From NCBI RefSeq assembly GCF_023101185.1, contig NZ_CP078077.1, positions 372,001 to 436,000 of the forward strand: a stretch of 64,000 nt of DNA, read 5' to 3'. The notes beneath the pieces were generated by a model, which was not told where the DNA came from, made no database searches, and worked only from the letters and a program-made list of their open reading frames with translations. Made by a program: the position numbers and the translations under genes. Shown here piece after piece: positions 26,146-35,459 of the stretch (position 1 is its first letter; every line of letters starts with the position of its first letter). The stretch comes from Microbacterium galbinum. Lineage in GTDB: Bacteria; Actinomycetota; Actinomycetes; Actinomycetales; Microbacteriaceae.

Positions 26146-26787
26146 TCAGTAGCCGACGGTGAACCGCTCGCGGTGGTGGTTGCCCTGCTCGATCTCGTCG
26201 ACGACCGCGACGGCGAAATCCGCGCCCGAGATGTAGGACTTGCCGTCGGCGTCGCGCACGAGCACGTCTCCGCCGTCACGGTAATGGCCGGTGCGCTCCC
26301 CCTCGGCCCAGGGCCCGAAGACCTCCGCGGGGTGCACGAAGAACCAGTCGAGCGAGGCATCCGTGCTCTCGAGGAACGCGAGCGAGTCGATTCCCACCTG
26401 CGCCTCGTGCTTGTACTCCTCGGGGAAGTCCTGGTCGAACAGTCGCGGGCCGCCCGGGGCGACCAGGCTGCCGCCCGCTCCTCCGACCACGCCCAGGCGC
26501 GTGCCGGTGCCGCTGAGCTGTCGGGCCACGCCCTCGAGCGCGTCGAGCACGCGGTCCTCCATGTCGCCGCGCGGGGAGAGCGCGGAGACCACCGCATCCG
26601 CCCCCGCGAAGGCGCCGGCGAGAGGAGCGAGGTCCAGCACGGAGCCCTGGATGTACGCGACGCCCTCCACGGCATCCGTCGGCACCGAGCGCGACACCGC
26701 GACGACCTCGTGACCGCGGCTCACCGCCTCTGCGGCGATGTGACGACCGGCGTAGCCGGTCCCTCCGAGGATGACGATGCGACTCAT
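26146..26787 (-). CDS. NAD(P)H-binding oxidoreductase (atypical SDR)
   Basis: A 213-residue Rossmann-fold protein with the dinucleotide motif VILGGTGYAGRHIAAEAVSRGHEVVAVSR, then GSVLDLAPLAGAFAGADAVVSALSPRG and a C-terminal YISGADFAVAVVDEIEQGNHHRERFTVGY. This is the NmrA-like/YwnB-type 'NAD(P)-binding' family related to flavin reductases and regulators that sense NADP. No substrate is indicated. It is a monocistronic-looking gene convergent with the DUF4032 gene. Confidence 0.87.
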   Translation of the reverse strand: MSRIVILGGTGYAGRHIAAEAVSRGHEVVAVSRSVPTDAVEGVAYIQGSVLDLAPLAGAFAGADAVVSALSPRGDMEDRVLDALEGVARQLSGTGTRLGVVGGAGGSLVAPGGPRLFDQDFPEEYKHEAQVGIDSLAFLESTDASLDWFFVHPAEVFGPWAEGERTGHYRDGGDVLVRDADGKSYISGADFAVAVVDEIEQGNHHRERFTVGY

Positions 26788-26817
26788 GCGGGCTCTTCCC
26801 TTCGGATGCTGCGGCGA

Positions 26818-27822
26818 CTACTTCGTGGAGCGGATCGTCGCGACCTGGTACAGGGCGACGGAGGTGGCGATGCCGACGTTCAGCGACTCGGTGGCCGTGG
26901 AGATCGGGATCGAGACGATCTGATCGCAGGTCTCGCGAACGAGGCGCGAGAGGCCCTTGCCCTCGGCGCCGGCGACGATGACGACCGCGCGATCGGCGAG
27001 CTGGAGCGCGGGCAGATCGACGTCGCCGTCACCGGCGAGGCCGAGGATGAACACACCCTGCTTCTTGAACTCCTTGAGCTGGGTGGTCAGGTTCGTCGCG
27101 AGCGCGACGGGCAGACGCGCGGCGGCACCGGCGCTCGTCTTCCAGGCGGCGGAGTTCACCCCCGCCGAACGGCGCTGCGGCAGGATCACGCCGTGGCTGC
27201 CGAACGCGGCCGCCGAGCGGATGATCGCGCCGAGGTTGCGGGAGTCGGTGATGCCGTCCAGAGCGACGAACAGCGGGACCTGGCCCTTGTCGATCGCCTT
27301 CTCGAGCAGATCTTGCGGGTGCGCGTACTCGTAGGGCGGCACCTTGATGGCGACGCCCTGATGCACGCCGTCGAATCCGGCCATACGGTCGAGCTCCTGG
27401 CGCGTGACCTCGAGCACCGGGATGCCGCGGTGCGTCGCGATCGAGAGCATCTCCTTCACGCGGTCGTCCATCTCGACCCGCTGCGCGATGTAGAACGCCG
27501 TCGCCGGGATCTTCGCGCGCAGCGCCTCGAGCACCGAGTTGCGGCCGGTGACGACCTCGGTCTCCGTCGTGTTGTCCTTGGAGCGCGCCGAACGGTTCGG
27601 GTTGCCGCCGGCGGTCTGGCGCTGGCCCGGCTTGCCCTTGCCGCCGGACGCGGCGTAGCGCTCGGCCGCGGCCTTGCGCTTGCCGGCGGGGTGCCAGGCG
27701 CGGTCCTCGGCCTTCGGCGTGGGTCCGCGTCCTTCGAGCGCCTTGCGCCCGAGACCGCCGGTGCCCTTGGTGGGGCCCTTCTTGTTGCCCTTGTTCGCGC
27801 CGGGGCGCTGTGGCTTAGCCAT
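26818..27822 (-). CDS. rlmB: 23S rRNA (guanosine-2'-O-)-methyltransferase RlmB
   Basis: A 334-residue SPOUT methyltransferase. A basic, low-complexity N-terminus of about 90 residues (MAKPQRPGANKGNKKGPTKG...) typical of actinobacterial members is followed by the substrate-binding domain (VVTGRNSVLEALRAKIPATAFYIA) and the knotted SpoU domain with motif 1 DGITDSRNLGAIIRSAAAFG, motif 2 VIVAGAEGKGLSRLVRETCD and motif 3 IPISTATESLNVGIATSVALY. It methylates a guanosine of 23S rRNA. The start at 27822 overlaps the end of cysS by 8 bases; mycobacteria have the same order (Rv3579c-Rv3580c). Confidence 0.95.
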   Translation of the reverse strand: MAKPQRPGANKGNKKGPTKGTGGLGRKALEGRGPTPKAEDRAWHPAGKRKAAAERYAASGGKGKPGQRQTAGGNPNRSARSKDNTTETEVVTGRNSVLEALRAKIPATAFYIAQRVEMDDRVKEMLSIATHRGIPVLEVTRQELDRMAGFDGVHQGVAIKVPPYEYAHPQDLLEKAIDKGQVPLFVALDGITDSRNLGAIIRSAAAFGSHGVILPQRRSAGVNSAAWKTSAGAAARLPVALATNLTTQLKEFKKQGVFILGLAGDGDVDLPALQLADRAVVIVAGAEGKGLSRLVRETCDQIVSIPISTATESLNVGIATSVALYQVATIRSTK

Positions 27823-29224
27823 CGATACTCCAATGAGTTCCGGCCGGAGTATCCTCCAGCGTGATTCCTGCGGCTGCGATCGCGTCACGGATGCGATCGG
27901 CTGCCGCCCAGTCCTTGTCGGCACGCGCCTGTGCGCGCTGGGTGATCATCGTCTGGACGAGTGCGTCCAGTGCGGCGGCCTCGGCTCCCCCGCCGGTGCC
28001 GTTCCACTGCGAAGAGTGCGGATTGATCCCCAGGACGAGCGTCATCTGAATGACGTCCATCACGTCCTGCCTCGCCTCATCGTACTTGCCCGCGTCGAGG
28101 AGCGCATTTCCGGAGCGGATGCTCGTATGGATCGCGGCGAGCGCCCGGGGTACCGAGAGGTCGTCGTCCATGGCCTCGACGAACTCCTGCGGGAGTCCCT
28201 CCTTCGCCTGGCCCCAGCCCGGCTTCGCGAGCCGCTCGCCCCGTTCGAGGAAGGTGCGGATGCGTCCGAGCGCGGCCTCGGCCTCCGTCCACGACGACTC
28301 CGACAGGTCGAGGCTCGAGCGGTAGTGCGCCGCCGCGAGCGCGTAGCGCACGACGAGCGGATCGCGGGCGGCGAGGACGTCGGCGGCCAGGGTGAAGTTT
28401 CCGAGCGACTTCGACATCTTCTGCCCGTTCACGGTGACCAGGCCGTTGTGCACCCAGTACCGCGCGAACGCATCGCCCGCGGCCGTCGACTGCGCCAACT
28501 CGTTCTCGTGGTGCGGGAAGCGCAGGTCGAGACCCCCGCCGTGGATGTCGAACTCCGGTCCGAGATAGCGCTTCGCCATCGCGGAGCATTCGATGTGCCA
28601 GCCGGGCCGGCCTTCACCCCACGGAGACACCCATCGGGCATCCGCGGGCTCATCGCTCTTCGAGCCCTTCCAGAGGGCGAAGTCCTGGGGATTGCGCTTT
28701 CCACGGGGGTCGGCGTCCTCCGCCGCCTCCATCGCGTCGATCGACTGGTGCGTCAGCGCACCGTACTCGGCCCACGAGCGCACGTCGAAGTACACATCGC
28801 CCGAGCCGTCGGCGGCGGGGTACGCGTGGCCGCGATCGATGAGCAGCGCGATGAGCTCCTGCATCTGCGGGACGGATGCCGTCGCGCGCGGTTCGTACGT
28901 CGGGGGCAGGATGCCGATGCCGGCGTAGGCTGCGGCGAACTCCTGCTCGATCCGATAGGCGAGGGCCCACCAGGGCTCCGCGTCGGTGGCGTTCGCGAGC
29001 ACCTTGTCGTCGATGTCGGTCACGTTGCGCACGAAGGTGACGCGTCCGTGCCGCTTCTCGAGCCACCGGCGCAGCAGATCGAAGCTGAGCGCCGCGCGGA
29101 CGTGCCCGATGTGCGGACCGGACTGCACGGTCGGACCGCACACGTACATCGTGACGTTTCCGGGGTCGAGCGGCACGAAGTCGCGCAGGTCCTGCGCACG
29201 GGTGTCGTAGAGGCGGAGAGTCAC
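27815..29224 (-). CDS. cysS: Cysteinyl-tRNA synthetase
   Basis: A 469-residue class I synthetase with GTG start. It has the HIGH motif (GPHIGHVRAAL), the zinc ligands Cys in MYVCGPTV, Cys in HIECSAM, His and Glu in FPHHENELAQS, and the KMSKS loop (NGQKMSKSLGNF). Full length for the bacterial family. It charges tRNA-Cys in the cytosol. Part of the ispDF-cysS-rlmB run, as in mycobacteria. Confidence 0.98.
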   Translation of the reverse strand: MTLRLYDTRAQDLRDFVPLDPGNVTMYVCGPTVQSGPHIGHVRAALSFDLLRRWLEKRHGRVTFVRNVTDIDDKVLANATDAEPWWALAYRIEQEFAAAYAGIGILPPTYEPRATASVPQMQELIALLIDRGHAYPAADGSGDVYFDVRSWAEYGALTHQSIDAMEAAEDADPRGKRNPQDFALWKGSKSDEPADARWVSPWGEGRPGWHIECSAMAKRYLGPEFDIHGGGLDLRFPHHENELAQSTAAGDAFARYWVHNGLVTVNGQKMSKSLGNFTLAADVLAARDPLVVRYALAAAHYRSSLDLSESSWTEAEAALGRIRTFLERGERLAKPGWGQAKEGLPQEFVEAMDDDLSVPRALAAIHTSIRSGNALLDAGKYDEARQDVMDVIQMTLVLGINPHSSQWNGTGGGAEAAALDALVQTMITQRAQARADKDWAAADRIRDAIAAAGITLEDTPAGTHWSIDG

Positions 29225-29289
29225 CGCTCAAGCCTACTCGGCCCGCCCCCGCGCGCCCCGAGAGTGACGCGCAGGCCGCGGCCGGTGCG

Positions 29290-30507
29290 TCAGGGCGCCG
29301 TGGCCGGGAAGACGAGTGCGACCGCGGTCACGGCGATGCCCTCCCCGCGCCCCGGGAAGCCGAGCGCATCGGTGGTCGTCGCGGTCACCGAGACGGGGGC
29401 ACCGCCGAGCGCATCCGAGAGCGCCTGCTCGGCCTCGGCACGGCGCGCGCTGAACCGCGGACGGTTGCCCTGGAACTGCGCCGAGACGTTGCCGATCACG
29501 AAGCCCGCCTCACCGAGCAGTTCGCGGGTGTGCGCCAGGAAGACCGCGGCGTGCGCACCCGCGTACTCGGGATGCGCGGTGCCGAAGTGCTCACCGATGT
29601 CGCCCAGGCCGGCAGCACCGAGCAGGGCGTCGACGATGGCGTGCGCGACCGCGTCGCCGTCGGAGTGCCCCGAGAGCGCCGGTTCGCCGGGCCACCGCAG
29701 TCCGGCCAACCACAGGTCGCCCTCTCCGCCGAAGGCGTGGACGTCGGTGCCGAGGCCGACGCGCGGCAGGTTCGGGGCGGACGCCGGCACGTGCAGGGGC
29801 AGCGCGGGCGCCTCGGCGAGCAGCCGTCGCGCTCGGTCGAGGTCGTCCGGCGTCGTGATCTTGAAGGCGCGGGCATCGCCGGGGATGTGTCGGACGGTGT
29901 ATCCGGCGGCGGCGAACAGCGCGGCGTCGTCGGTGTACTCGATCCCCGCAGCGGCGGCGGCGTCGTACGCCGCCTCGAGCGCGGCGCGCGGGAAGCCCTG
30001 GGGGGTCTGCGCCGCGGCGAGCTCGGAACGATCGACCGGGGCGACGATGCTGTCGCCGTCGACCCGCTTGAGCGTATCGATCACCGGGAGCGCGGGGATG
30101 ATGCCGGTGCCCTCGGCGACAGCGGCGGCGACGGCGTCGATCTGCGCGGGCGGGGTCAGCGCACGGGCGGCGTCGTGCACCAGCACGGTGCGCACATCGC
30201 CCCAGAGCGCCGCGATCCCCGCCGCGACGGACTCCTGGCGCGTGTCCCCTCCCACGACGACCCGTGCGAGGTCGACGCGATCCCCGGCGGCCTCGCGCAC
30301 CTCGGTCTCGGCGTCGCCTTCGAAGCCCGCGGGCGCGACGACGATCACCTGCGCGGGGGCGGCGGCGAACACGCCGTCGAGGGCGTGGCGCAGGATCGAA
30401 CGCCCGTCGATTCCGACGAGGGCTTTCGGCGCGCCCGCCGCCAGGCGGGTACCGGATCCGGCGGCGACGACGATGACCGCGACGTGCGGCACGGGAAGCA
30501 GAGTCAC
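29290..30507 (-). CDS. ispDF: Bifunctional IspD/IspF (MEP-pathway isoprenoid synthesis)
   Basis: A 405-residue fusion. Residues about 1-235 are IspD (cytidylyltransferase: [54 protein letters not shown]). Residues about 245-405 are IspF (MEcPP synthase: [12 protein letters not shown] with metal Asp and His, [55 protein letters not shown]). Mycobacteria encode the two separately at the same place. The intermediate enzyme IspE is not in the window. A hairpin terminator separates it from carD upstream. Confidence 0.97.
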   Translation of the reverse strand: MTLLPVPHVAVIVVAAGSGTRLAAGAPKALVGIDGRSILRHALDGVFAAAPAQVIVVAPAGFEGDAETEVREAAGDRVDLARVVVGGDTRQESVAAGIAALWGDVRTVLVHDAARALTPPAQIDAVAAAVAEGTGIIPALPVIDTLKRVDGDSIVAPVDRSELAAAQTPQGFPRAALEAAYDAAAAAGIEYTDDAALFAAAGYTVRHIPGDARAFKITTPDDLDRARRLLAEAPALPLHVPASAPNLPRVGLGTDVHAFGGEGDLWLAGLRWPGEPALSGHSDGDAVAHAIVDALLGAAGLGDIGEHFGTAHPEYAGAHAAVFLAHTRELLGEAGFVIGNVSAQFQGNRPRFSARRAEAEQALSDALGGAPVSVTATTTDALGFPGRGEGIAVTAVALVFPATAP

Positions 30508-30536
30508 GTCTTCACGCTACCGCCTGCCGGGAACGA

Positions 30537-30572
30537 CGAAGGGGGCGGATGCCGAAGCATCCGCCCCCTTCG
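30537..30572 (-). terminator. Hairpin between carD and ispDF
   Basis: A perfect 16-bp stem (30537-30552 with 30557-30572) with a CGAA loop, 11 bases after the carD stop on the minus strand. It would end or attenuate carD transcription before ispDF. Confidence 0.75.
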
Positions 30573-30583
30573 GGAAACTCGGA

Positions 30584-31066
30584 TCAGGACGCGAGGACCT
30601 CGTCGAGCATCGCGCCCGCCTTGTCCTCGTCGGTCTTCTCCGCGAGCGCCAGCTCGGAGATGAGGATCTGGCGAGCCTTCGCCAGCATCCGCTTCTCTCC
30701 GGCGGACAGACCGCGGTCCTGGTCACGGCGCCACAGGTCGCGCACGACCTCGCTCACCTTGATCACATCGCCGGAGGCGAGCTTCTCGAGGTTCGCCTTG
30801 TAGCGGCGCGACCAGTTGGTGGGCTCCTCGGTGAACGGAGCACGCAGAACCTCGAACACGTGGTCGAGGCCCTCCTTGCCGATCACGTCGCGGACACCGA
30901 CCAGGTCGACGTTCTCGGCAGGAACCTCGATGATCAGGTCGCCCTGCGTCACATTGAGCTTCAGGTACTTCTTCGCCTCACCCTTGATGATGCGCTCCTT
31001 GACCTCGATGATGGTCGCAGCGCCATGGTGCGGATAGACGACGGTCTCGCCAACCTCAAAAAGCAT
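30584..31066 (-). CDS. carD: CarD family RNA-polymerase-binding transcription factor
   Basis: A 160-residue protein, [63 protein letters not shown]. The N-terminal Tudor-like RNAP-interaction domain is followed by the helical DNA-binding domain with the conserved Trp wedge ([21 protein letters not shown]) and [15 protein letters not shown]. It stabilises open promoter complexes, notably at rRNA promoters. The ATG at 31066 is preceded by AAGGA. The carD-ispD-ispF-cysS-rlmB order is conserved with Mycobacterium tuberculosis. Confidence 0.98.
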   Translation of the reverse strand: MLFEVGETVVYPHHGAATIIEVKERIIKGEAKKYLKLNVTQGDLIIEVPAENVDLVGVRDVIGKEGLDHVFEVLRAPFTEEPTNWSRRYKANLEKLASGDVIKVSEVVRDLWRRDQDRGLSAGEKRMLAKARQILISELALAEKTDEDKAGAMLDEVLAS

Positions 31067-31200
31067 AAAAACGTATCCTTTCGGCAACCTCAAGGATACC
31101 ACAGGGGTTATGCGCTAAGGTTTGCGCCCCCTCGTCCCGAGGCGCGGTCCGCGTACCCGTAGAATGGTTGCGGATATCCCGTCGTACCCCAGGAGGACCC

Positions 31201-31674
31201 GTGAAATCGCGCCTTGTTGCGTCTGCTGCCCTCAGCGCCGTCGTTCTTCTCGGCGCGACCGGATGCACGTTCATCTCGCCGCAGGCGACGAAGATCGAGT
31301 ACTCCGCCTCGGACGGCGTGAACGTCTCCGACGCCGAGGGCCCGATCGACGCGCGCAACGTGTTCATCGTCGCGAACGAGGACGGCACGGTGGGCAACCT
31401 CATCGGCGCCTTCGTGAACCCGACCGACGACCGCGCGACCATCACCATCGCCTTCGCCGACAACGACGCGTTCACCATCACGGTTCCCGCGGGTGACAGC
31501 ATCAGCCTGGGCGCCGACGCCGAGCCGCTGCGCATCGTCGGCCTCGACTCGAAGCCGGGCTCCACGGTCGAGATCCACTTCCAGTCCGGTGACTCCACCG
31601 GCGTGAAGACGGCCATCCCGGTGCTCGACGGCGGCCTCCCCTACTACGCGGATCTGGTTCCCGAAGAGAACTGA
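31201..31674 (+). CDS. Secreted lipoprotein, LpqE-like by position
   Basis: A 157-residue lipoprotein with GTG start behind AGGAGG; signal peptide VKSRLVASAALSAVVLLGATGC with lipobox GATGC. The mature part is a beta-rich, acidic, Ig-like domain (NVSDAEGPIDARNVFIVANEDGTVGNLIGAFVNPTDDRATITIAFADNDAFTITVPAGDSISLG). It is divergent from carD exactly as lpqE (Rv3584) is in mycobacteria, and the fold resembles the DUF461/PCu(A)C-type lipoproteins, but I see no copper-binding Met/His cluster. A -10-like TAGAAT is at 31160-31165. Confidence 0.82.
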   Translation: MKSRLVASAALSAVVLLGATGCTFISPQATKIEYSASDGVNVSDAEGPIDARNVFIVANEDGTVGNLIGAFVNPTDDRATITIAFADNDAFTITVPAGDSISLGADAEPLRIVGLDSKPGSTVEIHFQSGDSTGVKTAIPVLDGGLPYYADLVPEEN

Positions 31675-31687
31675 TCCAGACGCACGC

Positions 31688-31719
31688 AGAAGGCCGGCTC
31701 CCTCGGGAGCCGGCCTTCT
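31688..31719. terminator. Terminator between the lipoprotein gene and regX3-type gene
   Basis: A 15-bp stem (31688-31702 with 31705-31719) with a very short loop lies between the convergent stops at 31674 and 31761; it can serve both strands. Confidence 0.75.
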
Positions 31720-31760
31720 CGCTGTCCGGAGACCGTCCGGTGCGCTCGGGACGCGGTGGC

Positions 31761-32444
31761 TCAGGCCTCGAAGCGGTAGCCGAGACCCCGCACGGTGACG
31801 AGCATGACCGGCTCGCTGGGGTTGACCTCGATGCGCGAGCGGATGCGCTTGATGTGCACGTCGAGGGTCTTCGTGTCGCCGAAGTAGTCGCTACCCCAGA
31901 CCCGGTCGATGAGCTGTCCGCGGGTGAGCACTCGACCCGCGTTGCGCATCAGCACCTCCAGCAGTTCGAACTCCTTCAGCGGCATGTTGATCAGCTGCCC
32001 CGCCACCGACACCGTGTGCCGGTCGATGTCGAGCGACACGCGCCCGCCGTCGAGCACGCGCTCGTCGAGCTCGCTGTCGGCCTGCACCACCCGGCGCAGC
32101 ACCGCCCGCATACGGGCGAGCAGCTCGCGCGAGGAGTACGGCTTCGTGATGTAGTCGTCGGCTCCGAGCTCGAGCCCCACCACGATGTCGACCTCGGAGT
32201 CCTTCGCCGTGAGCATGATGATCGGCACCGCCGACGACGAGCGGATCTGACGGCACACCTCCGTGCCCGGCATCCCCGGCAGCATCAGGTCGAGCAGAAC
32301 GATGTCGGCACCGCGCTCGCGGAACGCCGTGAGCGCCGTCGGGCCGTCCTCGGCGATCTCGACCTCGTACCCCTCCCGACGCAACAGGTACGCCAGCGGA
32401 TCGGCGAGATCGGGCTCGTCTTCGACGAGGAGGATGCGGGTCAT
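31761..32444 (-). CDS. regX3: Phosphate-type OmpR-family response regulator (RegX3/PhoP-like)
   Basis: A 227-residue protein: receiver domain (MTRILLVEDEPDLADPLAYLLRREGYEVEIAEDG; phospho-acceptor Asp52 in DIVLLDLMLPG; LTAKDSEVD; YITKPYSSREL) and winged helix (INMPLKEFELLEVLMRNAGRVLTRGQLIDRVWGSDYFGDTKTLDVHIKRIRSRIE). The sequence is very close to mycobacterial RegX3, which controls phosphate-starvation genes through PHO boxes. It is coupled to the kinase by ATGA. With phoU, ppk and pstSCAB nearby, a role as master phosphate regulator is well supported. Confidence 0.93.
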   Translation of the reverse strand: MTRILLVEDEPDLADPLAYLLRREGYEVEIAEDGPTALTAFRERGADIVLLDLMLPGMPGTEVCRQIRSSSAVPIIMLTAKDSEVDIVVGLELGADDYITKPYSSRELLARMRAVLRRVVQADSELDERVLDGGRVSLDIDRHTVSVAGQLINMPLKEFELLEVLMRNAGRVLTRGQLIDRVWGSDYFGDTKTLDVHIKRIRSRIEVNPSEPVMLVTVRGLGYRFEA

Positions 32445-33661
32445 GCGCGGTCACCTTTCCGTACGCGAACGGCGCCGGCCTTGGCGGCCTTCCGTTCGCG
32501 CTTCTTCTTGCTCTTCTTGCCGGCATCCGCCTTCGGCGGTGCGTCGATCAGGGGAAGCCGCATCGTGAACGTCGAGCCGCGCCCCGGGCGCGACCACAGG
32601 CGCACCTCGCCACCGTGCCGCTGCGTGGCGTGCTTGACGATCGACAGGCCGAGGCCGGTGCCGCCGGTGCGGCGCGAGCGCGCCTCGTCCGCGCGGTAGA
32701 AACGCTCGAAGATGCGCTCACGATCGGTCTCGGCGATGCCGATGCCCTGGTCCGACACCGCGATCTCCACGACGCCGTCCTCGGCGCGCACGCCGACCCC
32801 GACGCGGGATCCGCTCGGCGAGTACACGATCGCGTTCACGATGAGGTTCCCGACGGCTTCGACGAGGATCTGCGCGTCACCGCGCACCCAGATCCCGCGG
32901 TCGCCGCCGCGCGTGATCTCGACTCCCGCGGCATCGGCCTGCACGACGTGCGCCTCGATGGACTTCGCGATGACCTCGTCGATCGCGACGGGGGTGACGT
33001 CGCCCAGGCCGTCGTCGGCCTGGAGCCGGGAGAGGCTCATGATGCGACCGGTCAGCTGCGCGAGACGGCCCGCCTCCGCCGAGATGCGCGTCGCGAAGAT
33101 GCGCACCTGGGCCGGGTCGTCGGCGGCCGACTCGATCGCCTCCGCGAGCAGAGTCACCGCACCGACCGGGGTCTTGAGCTCATGGCTGGTGTTCGCGACG
33201 AAATCGCGCCGCATCTGGTCGAGGCGTTCCTGCTCCGTGACATCCCGGATGATCAGCAGGGTCAGACGCGGTCCGAGCACGCTCGCACGCGCCGAGACGA
33301 GACGCGGGTCGAGGCTCAGCCCCCCGCGGGTGATGCGCATCGACTCCGTCGCGGTGCCGCCGTCGGCGCGCACGCCGCGCACGAGCAGACGCAGTTCCGG
33401 GTTGTCGAGGGTCGAGCCCACGTCGATCCCGAACCGCGAGGCGGCGACCGATGCGGCGAGCACGAGCCCCGACGTGTCGACCACGCAGGCCGCATCGTCC
33501 ATGCTCGCGAGAACGTCGACGATCCCCTCGGGAACGGCGCTCGAGGTCTCCTCCGCGACACGGGCCCGCGCACGGTACGCCCAGGCGAGAAGGAGCGAGA
33601 GGCCGACACCGATCGCCAGGCCGACGGCCAGGGCGATCAAGGCGATCTGCGTCTCGGTCAT
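32441..33661 (-). CDS. senX3: Phosphate sensor histidine kinase (SenX3/PhoR-like)
   Basis: A 406-residue protein: one N-terminal helix pair (IALIALAVGLAIGVGLSLLLAWAYRAR), a cytosolic PAS domain (VLASMDDAACVVDTSGLVLAASVAASRFGI...LTLLIIRDVTEQE), HisKA with His160 (RDFVANTSHELKTPVGAVTLLAEAI), N-box VGNLIVNAIVYSPSG, G1 DQGIGI, G2 GGTGLGLSI, and a lysine-rich tail. In mycobacteria SenX3 reads phosphate status via PhoU and the Pst transporter; here phoU is divergent and next door. A GGAGA site precedes the ATG at 33661. Confidence 0.93.
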   Translation of the reverse strand: MTETQIALIALAVGLAIGVGLSLLLAWAYRARARVAEETSSAVPEGIVDVLASMDDAACVVDTSGLVLAASVAASRFGIDVGSTLDNPELRLLVRGVRADGGTATESMRITRGGLSLDPRLVSARASVLGPRLTLLIIRDVTEQERLDQMRRDFVANTSHELKTPVGAVTLLAEAIESAADDPAQVRIFATRISAEAGRLAQLTGRIMSLSRLQADDGLGDVTPVAIDEVIAKSIEAHVVQADAAGVEITRGGDRGIWVRGDAQILVEAVGNLIVNAIVYSPSGSRVGVGVRAEDGVVEIAVSDQGIGIAETDRERIFERFYRADEARSRRTGGTGLGLSIVKHATQRHGGEVRLWSRPGRGSTFTMRLPLIDAPPKADAGKKSKKKRERKAAKAGAVRVRKGDRA

Positions 33662-33733
33662 GTCTCCAGCGTAGAGTGCGTTCACCCTCTCTCCGGCGGG
33701 TTTCCGGGCCACAGCGGCAACGAGAGAAGTACT

Positions 33734-33766
33734 ATTCACGTGCTGGGCACCGTTCGTTAACCTTCG
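33734..33766. promoter_or_regulatory. Weak PHO-box-like repeats between senX3 and phoU
   Basis: ATTCACG (33734), GGGCACC (33745) and GTTAACC (33756) are spaced 11 bp apart and resemble GTTCACC. The third unit CGTTAACC also appears before pstS (42502). It lies in the divergent senX3/phoU promoter region. Each unit deviates from the consensus, so this is tentative. Confidence 0.35.
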
Positions 33767-33882
33767 GAGCAGACAATCGCTTCGGGCCTGTGCGGGAGCG
33801 CGGTCCTGCTCCTCCCGTGCGGACGACCCCGCCGTCTCGCGCTGACACCAGTCGAGATTCACATGAAAGGTTGCGCCCCACC

Positions 33883-34581
33883 ATGCGCGAAGTCTTCCAC
33901 CAGTCCCTCGAGGACCTGCAGTCCCGCCTCGTGGAGATCGCCGACCTCGTCACGGTCTCGATCGACAAGGCGACACGTGCGTTCGCGACGAGCGACGTCG
34001 CGTTGGCCGAAGAGGTCATCGCCGACGACGCCAAGATCGACGAGCTCGCCGTCGCCCTCGACGAGCAGGCCATCGAGATCCTCGCCCGTCAGCAGCCGGT
34101 CGCCCGCGACCTGCGCATCGTCGTCACGGCACTGCGCGTCAGCGCGTCGCTCGAGCGCATGGGCGACATGTCCGAGCACATCGCCCAGCTCGCACGCCTC
34201 CGCTTCCCGGAGCGCGCCATCCCGAAGGGCCTCAAGGGCACCTTCGTGAAGATGGGCGAGCTCGACGTCGAGATCTCGCGGACGCTCTCCGAGCTGCTGC
34301 GCACTCAGGACCTCCGTTTCGCCGACGCGATCCGCAATGCGGACGACGACGTCGACGAGTTGCACGCCACCGTCTTCGAGAAGGTGCTCAGCGACAACTG
34401 GAAGGGCGAGGCCACGGCCACGGTCGACGCCACGCTCGCCAGCCGCTACCACGAACGCTTCGCCGACCACGCCGTGGCCGTCGCGAAGAAGTACGTCTAC
34501 CTGTCGACCGGAGACTGGGCCGTTGCCGAGGACGACATCGCCCTCGCCGTCGAGCAGCAGCAGGAGCTCGGTCACGCCTGA
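33883..34581 (+). CDS. phoU: Phosphate signalling complex protein PhoU
   Basis: A 232-residue all-helical protein with two PhoU repeats (MREVFHQSLEDLQSRLVEIADLVTVSIDKATRAF... and GTFVKMGELDVEISRTLSELLRTQDLRFADAIRNADDDVDELHATVFEKVL). The metal-binding motifs appear as ADDAKIDEL and ADDDVDELH. It links the Pst transporter to the senX3-type kinase so that the regulon stays off in phosphate excess. Divergent from senX3; a terminator follows. Confidence 0.97.
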   Translation: MREVFHQSLEDLQSRLVEIADLVTVSIDKATRAFATSDVALAEEVIADDAKIDELAVALDEQAIEILARQQPVARDLRIVVTALRVSASLERMGDMSEHIAQLARLRFPERAIPKGLKGTFVKMGELDVEISRTLSELLRTQDLRFADAIRNADDDVDELHATVFEKVLSDNWKGEATATVDATLASRYHERFADHAVAVAKKYVYLSTGDWAVAEDDIALAVEQQQELGHA

Positions 34582-34595
34582 CCCGCAGCATCCCC

Positions 34596-34637
34596 ACGAC
34601 GAAGCCCCCGGCGCCTGAGCACCGGGGGCTTCGTCGT
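34596..34637. terminator. Bidirectional terminator between phoU and gpmA
   Basis: A perfect 16-bp stem (34596-34611 with 34622-34637) with a 10-base loop sits between the convergent stops at 34581 and 34652. Confidence 0.85.
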
Positions 34638-34651
34638 GTCGTGCGTGGAGG

Positions 34652-35401
34652 TTACTTCTTGCCCTGCGCGGCGACCGCAGCGGCACCGGCGGCGGCGGCC
34701 TCGGGGTCGAGGTAGCGGCCGGGACCGGTGGGCACGTTGTTCTCGTCGAGTTGGTAGACGAGCGGGATGCCGGTGGGGATGTTCAGCTCGGCGATGTCTT
34801 CGTCGCTGATGCCCTCGAGGTGCTTCACGAGGCCGCGGAGCGAGTTGCCGTGCGCCGTGACGAGCACGGTCTTGCCGGCCTCGAGGTCGGGGACGATCGC
34901 GCTCTCCCAGTACGGGAGGAGTCGATCGATGACGAGCTTGAGCGACTCGGTGCGCGGCACCTCGCCGTCGATGCCCGCATAGCGGACGTCGTGCACCTGG
35001 CTGAACTCGCTGTCGTCGTCGAGCACGGGCGGCGGAACGTCGAACGAGCGACGCCACAGCTGGAACTGCTCGGGACCGAACTCTTCGAGCGTCTGCGCCT
35101 TGTCCTTGCCCTGCAGCGCACCGTAGTGACGCTCGTTGAGGCGCCACGAGCGCGTCACCGGGATCCACAGCCGGTCGGCGGCGTCGAGGGCGATGTTCGC
35201 GGTCTGGATCGCGCGGCTCAGCAGCGAGGTGTGCAGCACGTCGGGCAGGATGCCGGACTCGGCGAGCAGCTCTCCGCCGCGGCGTGCCTCCTTCTGCCCC
35301 TGCTCGTTCAGGCGGACGTCCACCCAGCCGGTGAAGAGGTTCAGTTCGTTCCACTCGCTCCGGCCGTGACGGAGCAGGATGAGGGTGCGCTTCGCAGTCA
35401 T
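34652..35401 (-). CDS. gpmA: 2,3-bisphosphoglycerate-dependent phosphoglycerate mutase
   Basis: A 249-residue histidine-phosphatase-fold enzyme interconverting 2- and 3-phosphoglycerate in glycolysis. The catalytic His is in [20 protein letters not shown]; other conserved parts are [17 protein letters not shown] and the second His in [21 protein letters not shown]. It ends in a low-complexity Ala-rich tail ([16 protein letters not shown]). gpm next to senX3-regX3 is the same neighbourhood as Rv0489-Rv0491, with phoU added here. Confidence 0.97.
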   Translation of the reverse strand: MTAKRTLILLRHGRSEWNELNLFTGWVDVRLNEQGQKEARRGGELLAESGILPDVLHTSLLSRAIQTANIALDAADRLWIPVTRSWRLNERHYGALQGKDKAQTLEEFGPEQFQLWRRSFDVPPPVLDDDSEFSQVHDVRYAGIDGEVPRTESLKLVIDRLLPYWESAIVPDLEAGKTVLVTAHGNSLRGLVKHLEGISDEDIAELNIPTGIPLVYQLDENNVPTGPGRYLDPEAAAAGAAAVAAQGKK

Positions 35402-35459
35402 GTCGTCAGTTTATCCGCCCGGACGGTGCGACCGAACAGGATGCTGGGAGGATGGAGAC

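Noticed and set aside
27674..31162. An 1,162-codon plus-strand frame opposite rlmB-cysS-ispDF-carD
   Set aside because: It spans four well-identified minus-strand genes and has no domain signal of its own; it is a compositional shadow.
33680..33690. Single GTTCACCCTCT close to the senX3 start as a PHO box
   Set aside because: No second unit at 11-bp spacing, and it lies just upstream of the start codon on the opposite strand.
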